DNA from: Mariprofundaceae bacterium
GTDB lineage: Bacteria > Pseudomonadota > Zetaproteobacteria > Mariprofundales > Mariprofundaceae
Length of the DNA: 5,225 nt
NCBI GenBank assembly: GCA_030950865.1
Contig: JAUZQR010000227.1
Span: 1 to 5,225 of the forward strand
Direction of reading: 5' to 3'
In this document: in pieces, positions 1 to 5,225 of the stretch
Layout of the letters: each line of letters begins with the position of its first letter
Position numbering within the stretch: the first letter of the stretch is position 1
Position numbers and translations under genes: made by a program
Notes under the pieces: model-generated
The model's input: only the letters and a program-made list of their open reading frames with translations
The model's database searches: none
Told to the model about the DNA's origin: nothing

Positions 1-638
1 AAGGTCTGCATATTCATTCGCCTTTTGAAGGTATTGTGATGAATATCGGGGCGCGTGATGGCCAACGCATTACGCCTGATACAGAGCTGTATATGATTGC
101 AGATTTATCCCGTGTTTGGGTGATTGTTGATTTGTACGAAGATGATTTGCCCTGGGTGCGTGAAGGTGACATGGCAGATATGACCGTTGCAGGTATTCCT
201 GGCAGAACATTTACAGGTAAAGTAAGTTATATCTATCCGTACCTAGAAGCCAAAACGCGGACAGTGAAGATGCGTTTGGAATTTGATAACCCGAAACTTG
301 CTTTAAAACCCGATATGTTTGCCAATGTGATTGTGAAAGCAGGCAAACAGATTGATGCTGTGATTGTGCCTTCAGAAGCCATTGTGCGAACAGGTGAACA
401 GGAACAGGTGTTTGTACAGCGTGGTCCTGGAGAATATGAGCCGCGCAAGGTGATTGTGGGTGTTGATTCAGAGGGTCAGGCTCAAATTATTCAAGGCTTG
501 AAAGCTGGCGAAATTGTAGTCACGTCGAGTCAGTTCTTGATTGACTCTGAATCCAAACTTAAAGAGGCCACTGCTAAAATGCTGGAAGCAACACAAGCTA
601 AAAATCCAGACCCTAATATGAGTATGGAGGGTATGTAA
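1..638 (+). CDS. cusB: CusB-type periplasmic adaptor (membrane-fusion protein), C-terminal part, 5' end outside the window
   Basis: This is the periplasmic adaptor that would join the CusA pump to an outer-membrane channel for Cu(I)/Ag(I) export. The frame is open from base 3 and gives 211 codons before TAA; no true start is visible, and the GTG at 36 lies inside a conserved domain. The fragment opens with the second half of the lipoyl/barrel-sandwich domain (SPFEGIV, then DGQRITPDTELYMIADLS). The beta-barrel follows, with VWVIVDLYEDDLPWVREGD and KTRTVKMRLEFDNP, then LKPDMFANV. The membrane-proximal domain (VIVPSEAIVRTGEQEQVFVQ to GEIVVTSSQFLIDSESKL) comes last. The order and wording match the CusB/CzcB family. 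The protein ends in a short Met-rich tail (NPDPNMSMEGM). The N-terminal methionines that bind Cu(I) in E. coli CusB lie outside the window. The CusA gene directly downstream supports copper/silver rather than cobalt/zinc specificity. Confidence 0.95.
   Translation, partial: GLHIHSPFEGIVMNIGARDGQRITPDTELYMIADLSRVWVIVDLYEDDLPWVREGDMADMTVAGIPGRTFTGKVSYIYPYLEAKTRTVKMRLEFDNPKLALKPDMFANVIVKAGKQIDAVIVPSEAIVRTGEQEQVFVQRGPGEYEPRKVIVGVDSEGQAQIIQGLKAGEIVVTSSQFLIDSESKLKEATAKMLEATQAKNPDPNMSMEGM
626..630 (+). promoter_or_regulatory. Shine-Dalgarno GGAGG inside the cusB 3' end
   Basis: A full GGAGG lies within the last codons of cusB, seven bases before the ATG at 638. It is at least as good a ribosome site as the one in front of cusA. 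No other properly spaced start uses it: the ATG at 633 is only two bases away. It therefore supports translation of the 15-codon ORF, although the same bases also encode the Met-Glu-Gly of the CusB tail and could be a coincidence. Confidence 0.45.
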
Positions 639-685
639 TGACCGCCATTGTTTCTGTGCTGCAATATAAAGGAAAACAACTATGA
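638..685 (+). CDS. Possible 15-codon coupling or leader ORF between cusB and cusA
   Basis: The ATG shares its A with the cusB stop codon (TAATG) and the TGA overlaps the cusA start (ATGA). The reading frame MTAIVSVLQYKGKQL therefore exactly fills the junction between the two genes. It is preceded by GGAGG with seven-base spacing. I recognise no homologue, and the peptide shows no strong membrane or metal-binding character. If translated, its likely role is termination-reinitiation: ribosomes leaving cusB would be handed on to cusA. It could equally be a chance frame in a 43-base spacer. The only support is the start and stop geometry and the ribosome site. Confidence 0.35.
   Translation: MTAIVSVLQYKGKQL
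668..673 (+). promoter_or_regulatory. Shine-Dalgarno AAAGGA for cusA
   Basis: AAAGGA stands eight bases before the ATG at 682. This fixes the pump start where the N-terminus (IRALIAGSIKNRFLVL) aligns with the E. coli CusA N-terminus. It lies inside the 15-codon ORF, so ribosomes translating that ORF would pass over it. Confidence 0.7.
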
Positions 686-3600
686 TTCGCGCGCTGATTG
701 CAGGATCCATTAAAAACCGTTTCTTGGTATTGATTGCCACGGTGCTTATTACCTTTGCTGGCTTCCAAGCTATGAAAAATACGCCTCTGGATGCCATTCC
801 TGATTTATCTGATGTGCAAGTCATTGTATTTACGAGTTTTGAAGGGCAAGCCCCGCAAGTAGTGGAAGATCAAGTGACTTACCCTCTAACGACGGCGATG
901 TTGTCTGTACCAAATACCAAAGTAGTGCGTGGTTATTCATTCTTTGGTTTTTCCATGGTCTATGTGATTTTTGAAGATGGCACGGATATGTATTGGGCGC
1001 GAACACGTGTGTTAGAATACTTGAACTACGCCTCAGACCGTTTGCCAACAGGCGTAGCGCCCAAGCTTGGGCCTGATGCAACAGGTGTGGGTTGGATTTA
1101 TGAATACGCGCTGGTGGATAAAACAGGCAAACATGATTTATCAGAGCTTCGTTCCCTGCAAGATTGGTATTTACGTTATCCATTGCAAACCGTGGAAGGT
1201 GTATCTGAAGTTGCTTCGATTGGTGGTTATGTCAAACAGTATCAAATTGAACTTAATCCAGATGCTTTACTTGCTTATGGTATTCCATTATCCAAAATCA
1301 AACATGCTATTCAACGCTCCAATAACGATGTAGGCGGGCGTTTGGTGGAGATGGGCGAAACCGAATATATGGTGCGTGGTTTGGGATATATCAAGAGTCT
1401 GCACGATTTAGAGATGATCCCTATCGGTGTGGATAACAATGGCACACCAATTTTCCTAAAACAAATCGCCAATATTCATCTGGGGCCTGAACTTCGCAGA
1501 GGGTTGGTTGAGCTTAATGGTGAAGGCGAAGTGGCTGGTGCTGTGGTCATTATGCGCTTTGGGGAGAATGCTCTAGCAACCATTGAACGGGTGCGCGAGA
1601 AGCTTGAAGAATTAAAAGCAGGTTTGCCTGAAGGTGTTGAGATTGTGCCTGTTTATGACCGTGGCGATTTGATTGAACGGGCTGTGGATAATTTAACCGA
1701 AAAACTGATTGAAGAGTCTATTGTGGTTGCAATTATCTGCTTGGTTTTCTTGATGCATGCACGCAGTGCCTTGGTTGCGATTATTAGTCTTCCGATTGGC
1801 ATTTTAATTGCTTTTTTGATTATGGGTTGGCAGGGATTATCGGCTAATATTATGTCGTTGGGCGGTATTGCTATTGCCATTGGTGCGATGATTGATGGTG
1901 CCATTGTAATGATTGAAAATGCACATAAACATATGGAAAAGCTGGATGAAAAAGCTGGTATGAAAGCGCGTTGGGATGCAGTCAGTGCCGCATCCAAAGA
2001 AGTTGGTCCAGCCCTGTTTTTTAGTTTGTTAATCATCACCGTATCTTTTCTTCCCGTGTTTACCTTACAAGCACAGGAAGGGCGTTTGTTTGCTCCATTA
2101 GCTTTTACCAAAACATACGCTATGGCAGCAGCAGCATTGTTGGCTGTGACCTTGGTGCCTGTATTGATGGGTTTATTGATTCGCGGGAAGATACCAAGCG
2201 AAGAGCATAATTTCTTAAATGTATGGCTGAAGAGAATGCATGCTCCCGTGCTTGGTCTGGCGATGCGTTGGCGCGCTATTACGCTTGTATTTGCCTTGAT
2301 TCTTTTAGCCGTAACAGCTTATCCAGTGATGAAAACAGGTTCAGAATTCATGCCTCCATTGGATGAAGGTGATGTATTGTATATGCCAACAACATATCCT
2401 GGCATATCCATCACTAAGGCGAAGGAGTTGCTTCAGCAAACCGATAAAATTCTTAAAACATTCCCAGAAGTACATCATGTATTTGGTAAAGTTGGACGCG
2501 CTGAAACGGCGACTGACCCAGCACCATTATCCATGCTGGAAACAACGATTCGCTTAAAACCCAAAGATGAATGGCCAGATCCAAGTAAAACAACCAAAGA
2601 GCTGATGGATGAAATGGATGCTGCGATTAAATTCCCAGGTGTTGCCAATGCGTGGACCTACCCGATTAAAACGCGCATTGATATGTTGTCGACAGGTATC
2701 AAAACACCGATTGGCATTAAGGTTTCTGGCGAAGATTTGAATGTCTTGGAAAAGGTTGCAGGTGATATTGAAAATGTTTTGAAAACACATCCCAATACAC
2801 TTTCTGCTTTTGCTGATAAAGCCGCTGGTGGTTATTACCTTGATTTTGACATCAAACGTGAAGAAGCAGCACGTTATGGTTTAACCGTGGGCGATATTCA
2901 AGATGTGATTCAATCAGCGATTGGTGGCATGAATGTGAGCGAAACGGTGGAAGGCTTGGAGCGTTACCCGATTAACATCCGTTATCCTCGTGAATTACGG
3001 GATAATATGGAGTCGTTGAAGCGTGTATTAATTTCAACACCTGTGGGAGCACAGATTCCCTTATCGTTGGTAACAGACTTAAAGTTGCGCCGTGGACCGC
3101 CTTCAGTAAAAACTGAAAATGCCACGCCCAATGCTTGGATTTATGTGGATATTAAAACATCTGATATTGGCGGTTATGTGGCTGAAGCCAAAAAGCTTGT
3201 GCAAGAAAATGTAAAAATACCAGCAGGTTACTCATTGGTCTGGTCTGGTCAGTTTGAATATATGGAGCGTGCCAATGCCCGTTTAAAAGTGGTGGTTCCA
3301 ATTACGCTGCTCACGATATTTTTATTGTTATTCTTTAACTTTAAGAATTTCGTAGCCCCAACGGTGGTCATGCTTTCGATTCCATTTGCTTTGATTGGCG
3401 GCTTTTGGCTGGTTTGGCTCCTAGGTTATAATATGTCTGTGGCGGTGGCTGTTGGTTTTATCGCGCTGGCAGGTGTTTCCGCAGAAATTGGCGTGTTGGT
3501 CATGACCTTTATTGATCAGTCGGTCGCCAAGTTACGCGCTGAAAGAAATGGCATACTAAACTCAGAGGAAATCATGCAGGCCGTCGCATCAGGTACAACA

Positions 3601-3831
3601 CAACGTGTGCGCCCTATTGCGATGACAGCAACGGCTGTGATTGCGGGTTTGGTGCCGATTATGTTTGGTAGTGGAACAGGCTCTGATGTGATGCAGCGTA
3701 TTGCTGCACCAATGATTGGCGGCATGTTTACTGCCACGATGTTAAGTCTATTGGTATTGCCAGTGATTTACGGGTTGGTCTTACAGTTTCAAGAAAAAAG
3801 AATGGTTAAAAATACACAGGAGATGATATGA
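682..3831 (+). CDS. cusA: CusA-type Cu(I)/Ag(I) efflux RND pump (heavy-metal efflux family)
   Basis: This is an inner-membrane proton-driven exporter, working as a trimer and taking Cu(I)/Ag(I) from the periplasm and probably the cytoplasm. It is complete at 1049 aa (E. coli CusA, from memory, is 1047). TM1 is about 14-30, the first periplasmic region 32-340, TM2-TM6 about 345-500, TM7 about 530-548, the second periplasmic region 550-868, and TM8-TM12 about 870-1036. The Met triad that binds metal in E. coli (M573, M623, M672) is present as M568 (VLYMP), M618 (PLSMLETT) and M668 (RIDMLSTG). The supporting charged residues R83, E562, D612, E620, R665 and K674 are also kept. In the membrane relay D405 (AMIDGAIVMIENAHKH) and E935 (ALAGVSAEIG) are present, but the position of E. 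coli K984 is I979 (RVRPIAMT). Stepping methionines M391, M403, M410, M481, M496 and M1004 are conserved, whereas the M271-M755 pair is L271 and N751. The gene overlaps the next one by four bases (ATGA). The Met triad argues strongly for Cu/Ag over Co/Zn/Cd. Confidence 0.97.
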   Translation: MIRALIAGSIKNRFLVLIATVLITFAGFQAMKNTPLDAIPDLSDVQVIVFTSFEGQAPQVVEDQVTYPLTTAMLSVPNTKVVRGYSFFGFSMVYVIFEDGTDMYWARTRVLEYLNYASDRLPTGVAPKLGPDATGVGWIYEYALVDKTGKHDLSELRSLQDWYLRYPLQTVEGVSEVASIGGYVKQYQIELNPDALLAYGIPLSKIKHAIQRSNNDVGGRLVEMGETEYMVRGLGYIKSLHDLEMIPIGVDNNGTPIFLKQIANIHLGPELRRGLVELNGEGEVAGAVVIMRFGENALATIERVREKLEELKAGLPEGVEIVPVYDRGDLIERAVDNLTEKLIEESIVVAIICLVFLMHARSALVAIISLPIGILIAFLIMGWQGLSANIMSLGGIAIAIGAMIDGAIVMIENAHKHMEKLDEKAGMKARWDAVSAASKEVGPALFFSLLIITVSFLPVFTLQAQEGRLFAPLAFTKTYAMAAAALLAVTLVPVLMGLLIRGKIPSEEHNFLNVWLKRMHAPVLGLAMRWRAITLVFALILLAVTAYPVMKTGSEFMPPLDEGDVLYMPTTYPGISITKAKELLQQTDKILKTFPEVHHVFGKVGRAETATDPAPLSMLETTIRLKPKDEWPDPSKTTKELMDEMDAAIKFPGVANAWTYPIKTRIDMLSTGIKTPIGIKVSGEDLNVLEKVAGDIENVLKTHPNTLSAFADKAAGGYYLDFDIKREEAARYGLTVGDIQDVIQSAIGGMNVSETVEGLERYPINIRYPRELRDNMESLKRVLISTPVGAQIPLSLVTDLKLRRGPPSVKTENATPNAWIYVDIKTSDIGGYVAEAKKLVQENVKIPAGYSLVWSGQFEYMERANARLKVVVPITLLTIFLLLFFNFKNFVAPTVVMLSIPFALIGGFWLVWLLGYNMSVAVAVGFIALAGVSAEIGVLVMTFIDQSVAKLRAERNGILNSEEIMQAVASGTTQRVRPIAMTATAVIAGLVPIMFGSGTGSDVMQRIAAPMIGGMFTATMLSLLVLPVIYGLVLQFQEKRMVKNTQEMI
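3818..3822 (+). promoter_or_regulatory. Shine-Dalgarno AGGAG for the DUF411 gene, inside the cusA 3' end
   Basis: AGGAG lies five bases before the ATG at 3828 and fourteen before the alternative in-frame ATG at 3837. This favours the upstream start, which overlaps the cusA stop as ATGA. The arrangement is typical of translational coupling. Confidence 0.75.
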
Positions 3832-4331
3832 AAAATATGACACAGAATAAGCTTTGGGCTATAAGTTTACTATTATTATTAGGGGCTTGTGACAATAGTA
3901 GTACCGCAATAAGTGAGAATTTACAAAACACAAAGAACGTGTCTTCTAAAATAACTTCCGAGGTAGTGATGTATAAGTCGCCAACTTGTGGGTGTTGTAC
4001 TGGTTGGGCAGAACATTTGCGCAAATCGGGTTTTACAGTGGTTGAAAATAAACGCGATAATATGGATGCGATTAAATCTGAATATGGTGTGCCTGAAAAG
4101 CTTTCTTCGTGCCATACGGCGCTCATTGATGGTTATATTATTGAAGGGCATGTGCCTGCGGCTGATGTGGAGCGCTTGCTCAAAGAGAGACCGAACATTG
4201 CAGGGCTTACGGCACCTGGCATGCCTATGAAATCACCAGGTATGCAAGCTGTTGGGCAAAAGCCACAAGGTTATGATGTTTTGGCATTTGATAAAAATGG
4301 TAAGACTACTGTATTTCAACACTATCAATGA
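3828..4331 (+). CDS. CopG-like (DUF411) periplasmic copper protein, predicted lipoprotein
   Basis: The 167-aa protein belongs to the DUF411/CopG family, thioredoxin-like periplasmic proteins of copper resistance operons. From memory, CopG of Pseudomonas holds a cysteine-bridged multi-copper cluster through a CxCC motif. Residues 1-20 form a signal ending in the lipobox LGAC, so Cys21 would be lipidated. A Ser/Asn/Thr-rich linker (22-44) leads to the domain from about residue 45. The key motif SPTCGCCTGW supplies C54, C56 and C57; SSCHT adds C95 and H96; EGHVP adds H108. A Met-bearing segment GMPMKSPGMQ (M132, M134, M139) follows GLTAP, as expected in this family. The residue after the lipid Cys is Asp, then Asn, which in E. 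coli tends to keep lipoproteins in the inner membrane. The gene is translationally coupled to cusA, so it is probably made with the pump. Exact activity (copper storage, delivery or redox chemistry) is inference. Confidence 0.9.
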   Translation: MKNMTQNKLWAISLLLLLGACDNSSTAISENLQNTKNVSSKITSEVVMYKSPTCGCCTGWAEHLRKSGFTVVENKRDNMDAIKSEYGVPEKLSSCHTALIDGYIIEGHVPAADVERLLKERPNIAGLTAPGMPMKSPGMQAVGQKPQGYDVLAFDKNGKTTVFQHYQ

Positions 4332-4399
4332 GGCGCGTTATTGCTTTTACAGACTGTGTTTTTGAACATCAATTTGAATTGAATTTAAGGAGCTGAAAA
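4332..4399 (+). other. 68-base intergenic gap, no confident promoter or terminator
   Basis: This is the only real gap between genes in the window. It is AT-rich and holds TTGAATTGAATT-type short repeats near 4374-4385. I found no stem-loop with a usable loop followed by a T-run. The best -35/-10 guess (TTTACA at 4346, TCAATT at 4369) matches the -10 consensus poorly. Read-through from the upstream genes is the simplest explanation for expression of the next gene. Confidence 0.5.
4387..4392 (+). promoter_or_regulatory. Shine-Dalgarno AAGGAG for the GTG-started gene
   Basis: AAGGAG stands seven bases before GTG at 4400. This decides in favour of GTG as the start, since that start alone gives a complete signal peptide with its two lysines. 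No ATG in the frame lies upstream of the signal-peptide core. Confidence 0.8.
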
Positions 4400-4879
4400 G
4401 TGAAAAAAACAATAATAATAATAATTGCTGGACTAATGAGTTTTGGCATTAGCTATAATGCATATGCCGGAGGTGACCATCAGCATATGCATGGTGACAT
4501 GAAAAATATGGGGCATAACCCTTGTGATGTAAAAAAGATGACAAGTGTGAACAAAAGCTCTTTTTTGGAAAAACAAGTGATTGATGGTTATGATGTTAGC
4601 TTTCATATTATGAAAGCCCCCGAAGGCATGGAGTACGGTGGCACACATCATGTGATGATGAAGGTTGAGAAAAATAATGAAACCATCGTACTAAAAGCCG
4701 CCAATTCTAAAATAACGCATCCCAATGGGAATTCGGAATCCAAAATGATGATGAAAATGGGTGACTGGTATATGGCGGGTTACAACTTGGATCATGAAGG
4801 GGAACATAAAATCATGGTTTTATTTAAAACTGAAGATGGGCTGAAACATTTTGGTGGCATTGTTTATTCAAATAAATAA
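4400..4879 (+). CDS. Secreted His/Met-rich protein, putative periplasmic copper-binding protein
   Basis: I do not recognise a named family with certainty. The 159-aa product starts at GTG with a strong ribosome site. It has a clear Sec signal: KK at 2-3, hydrophobic core IIIIIAGLMSFGI, and cleavage likely after AYA at residue 23. The mature part (136 aa) has 14 Met and 11 His. These cluster at the N-terminus (GGDHQHMHGDMKNMGHNPC, with the only Cys, C42) and in THHVMM (82-87) and KMMMKM (115-120). From about residue 60 onward it looks like a compact beta-rich domain: YDVSFHIM, HHVMMKVE, ETIVLKAANSKITHP, MGDWYMAGYNL, HKIMVLFKT, KHFGGIVYS. That pattern loosely resembles small YtkA/FixH-like immunoglobulin-type domains, from memory and unverified. 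Its place after cusBA and the CopG-like gene suggests Cu(I) binding in the periplasm, possibly in the role of CusF, which it does not resemble. Confidence 0.88.
   Translation: MKKTIIIIIAGLMSFGISYNAYAGGDHQHMHGDMKNMGHNPCDVKKMTSVNKSSFLEKQVIDGYDVSFHIMKAPEGMEYGGTHHVMMKVEKNNETIVLKAANSKITHPNGNSESKMMMKMGDWYMAGYNLDHEGEHKIMVLFKTEDGLKHFGGIVYSNK
4411..4424 (+). repeat. Short trinucleotide repeat coding for the Ile run of the signal peptide
   Basis: Four consecutive ATA codons followed by ATT encode the five isoleucines that open the hydrophobic core of the secreted protein. The tract is preceded by seven A's (4403-4409) directly after the GTG start. Gain or loss of a triplet would keep frame but change core length; slippage in the A-run would break the frame. 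ATA is uncommon in the neighbouring pump gene, where I find about five by eye and where ATT dominates. Confidence 0.7.
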
Positions 4880-4953
4880 TGAGTCGGTTTATGTTGATGT
4901 ATATAGTTGTATTCTTTGGGGTAAAATTGTGTTCGGCATCAGCCAATGAATAA
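4879..4953 (+). CDS. Possible 24-codon ORF resembling a bare signal peptide
   Basis: The ATG overlaps the stop of the secreted protein (TAATG) and the frame closes with TAA at 4951-4953, eight bases into the next gene. The peptide has Arg3, a hydrophobic core (MLMYIVVFFGV) and a c-region ending ASA-NE, so it reads like a complete Sec signal with an AxA cleavage site and nothing after it. No Shine-Dalgarno lies at a proper distance, so translation would depend on reinitiation after the upstream stop. It could be a leader peptide coupling the sensor gene, a small membrane peptide, the remnant of a lost secreted protein, or chance. Confidence 0.35.
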   Translation: MSRFMLMYIVVFFGVKLCSASANE

Positions 4954-5225
4954 GTATATCGCCGTAAAAGTTGGCTTGTGGCTATTTGTTGTTTTCATGA
5001 TGGCAGGAATATTTGGTTGGGATCTTCTTAATGATATGAAGCGCCTTAGTATTGAAGCCAATATTATTGAGAGCAGCAATAAACAAAGCCATGATTTACA
5101 CAGTCTCGAAGTAGATTTGCACCATTGCATTGATCCTGTGAAGAATTTCCTTGTTACGGGAGATTATCGTTTGGAAGCATATTTTTCGCAGCTTCACGGA
5201 GATTTATCTGCTGCTATAAAGAGAT
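4946..5225 (+). CDS. N-terminus of a membrane-anchored sensor protein (histidine kinase, chemoreceptor or cyclase), cut by the right edge
   Basis: The frame is open from ATG 4946 to the edge, giving 93 codons. It is the only possible start, because TAA closes the frame at 4922 and no other start codon follows it. No ribosome site precedes it, but the 24-codon ORF overlaps its start, so it may be translated by coupling. The N-terminus has a short positive stretch (K3, K8), one membrane helix about 8-24 (VGLWLFVVFMMAGIFGW), then a helical extracytoplasmic region. The segment HSLEVDLHHC followed by VKNFLVTGDYRLEAYF resembles the helical sensor regions of two-component kinases and chemoreceptors, where a Leu/Ile-x-Thr-Gly-Asp/Asn turn precedes a second helix. 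No output domain is visible, so its class is open. It does not look like CusS in the visible part, though its position leaves a role in copper sensing possible. Confidence 0.72.
   Translation, partial: MNKYIAVKVGLWLFVVFMMAGIFGWDLLNDMKRLSIEANIIESSNKQSHDLHSLEVDLHHCIDPVKNFLVTGDYRLEAYFSQLHGDLSAAIKR

Noticed and set aside
36..38. GTG at 36 as the start of a 200-aa adaptor
   Set aside because: The frame is open to the left edge and the upstream codons encode conserved lipoyl-domain residues (SPFEG), so the true start is outside the window.
233..448. Antisense frame of 71 codons inside cusB
   Set aside because: It lies opposite a strongly conserved coding domain and its product has no recognisable features.
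1653..2111. Antisense frame of 152 codons opposite cusA TM2-TM6
   Set aside because: The product is the reverse shadow of membrane-helix codons; no ribosome site or family resemblance supports it. The other antisense and +1/+2 frames within cusA and the small genes were rejected for the same reason.
4350..4365. ACAG-A-CTGT followed by a T-run as a possible terminator
   Set aside because: The inverted repeat leaves a one-base loop, which cannot form a hairpin, and the stem is only four pairs.
4454..4459. Perfect TATAAT hexamer in the signal-peptide region of the secreted protein
   Set aside because: No acceptable -35 element lies 16-18 bases upstream and there is no TG extension, so it is more likely chance in AT-rich coding sequence.
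4460..4498. Two copies of the palindrome GCATATGC, each near a GGTGAC
   Set aside because: They could pass for a paired operator, but they lie inside coding sequence; the second copy and the flanking GGTGAC codons encode the HMHGD-type metal motif, which explains the repetition.

Overview
The window is the distal part of a copper/silver efflux operon from a Gram-negative bacterium. Every gene reads on the + strand and almost no space is left between them. A periplasmic adaptor, an RND pump, a lipobox-anchored protein and Sec signal peptides together require an inner membrane, a periplasm and an outer membrane. Base composition is moderate: hand-counted 60-base lines give about 46% G+C in the pump gene and about 38% in the fourth gene. 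The CusA relationship points to a proteobacterium, but the species cannot be named from the sequence alone.

Layout: (1) the last 211 codons of a CusB-type membrane-fusion protein (1-638, cut by the left edge); (2) a possible 15-codon ORF (638-685) bridging cusB and cusA, overlapping both; (3) a complete CusA-type heavy-metal RND pump of 1049 aa (682-3831); (4) a 167-aa CopG/DUF411 copper protein with a lipoprotein signal (3828-4331), overlapping the cusA stop by four bases; (5) a 68-base gap; (6) a 159-aa secreted, His- and Met-rich protein of no family I can name with certainty (4400-4879); (7) a possible 24-codon signal-peptide-like ORF (4879-4953); (8) the N-terminus of a membrane-anchored sensor protein (4946 to the right edge, 93 codons visible).

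Working together: CusA would export Cu(I)/Ag(I) from the inner membrane and periplasm, with CusB linking it to an outer-membrane channel that must be encoded elsewhere, perhaps upstream. The CopG-like lipoprotein and the His/Met-rich protein probably bind or process copper in the periplasm. They may do the job that CusF does in Escherichia coli; no CusF is seen here. The final gene may be a regulator of the operon or the first gene of an unrelated signalling unit; the visible part cannot decide.

The points most worth a second look are two departures from E. coli CusA at functional sites (Ile979 where the proton-relay Lys984 should be, and loss of the M271-M755 methionine pair), the two mini-ORFs that chain neighbouring genes together, and the uncharacterised His/Met-rich protein.
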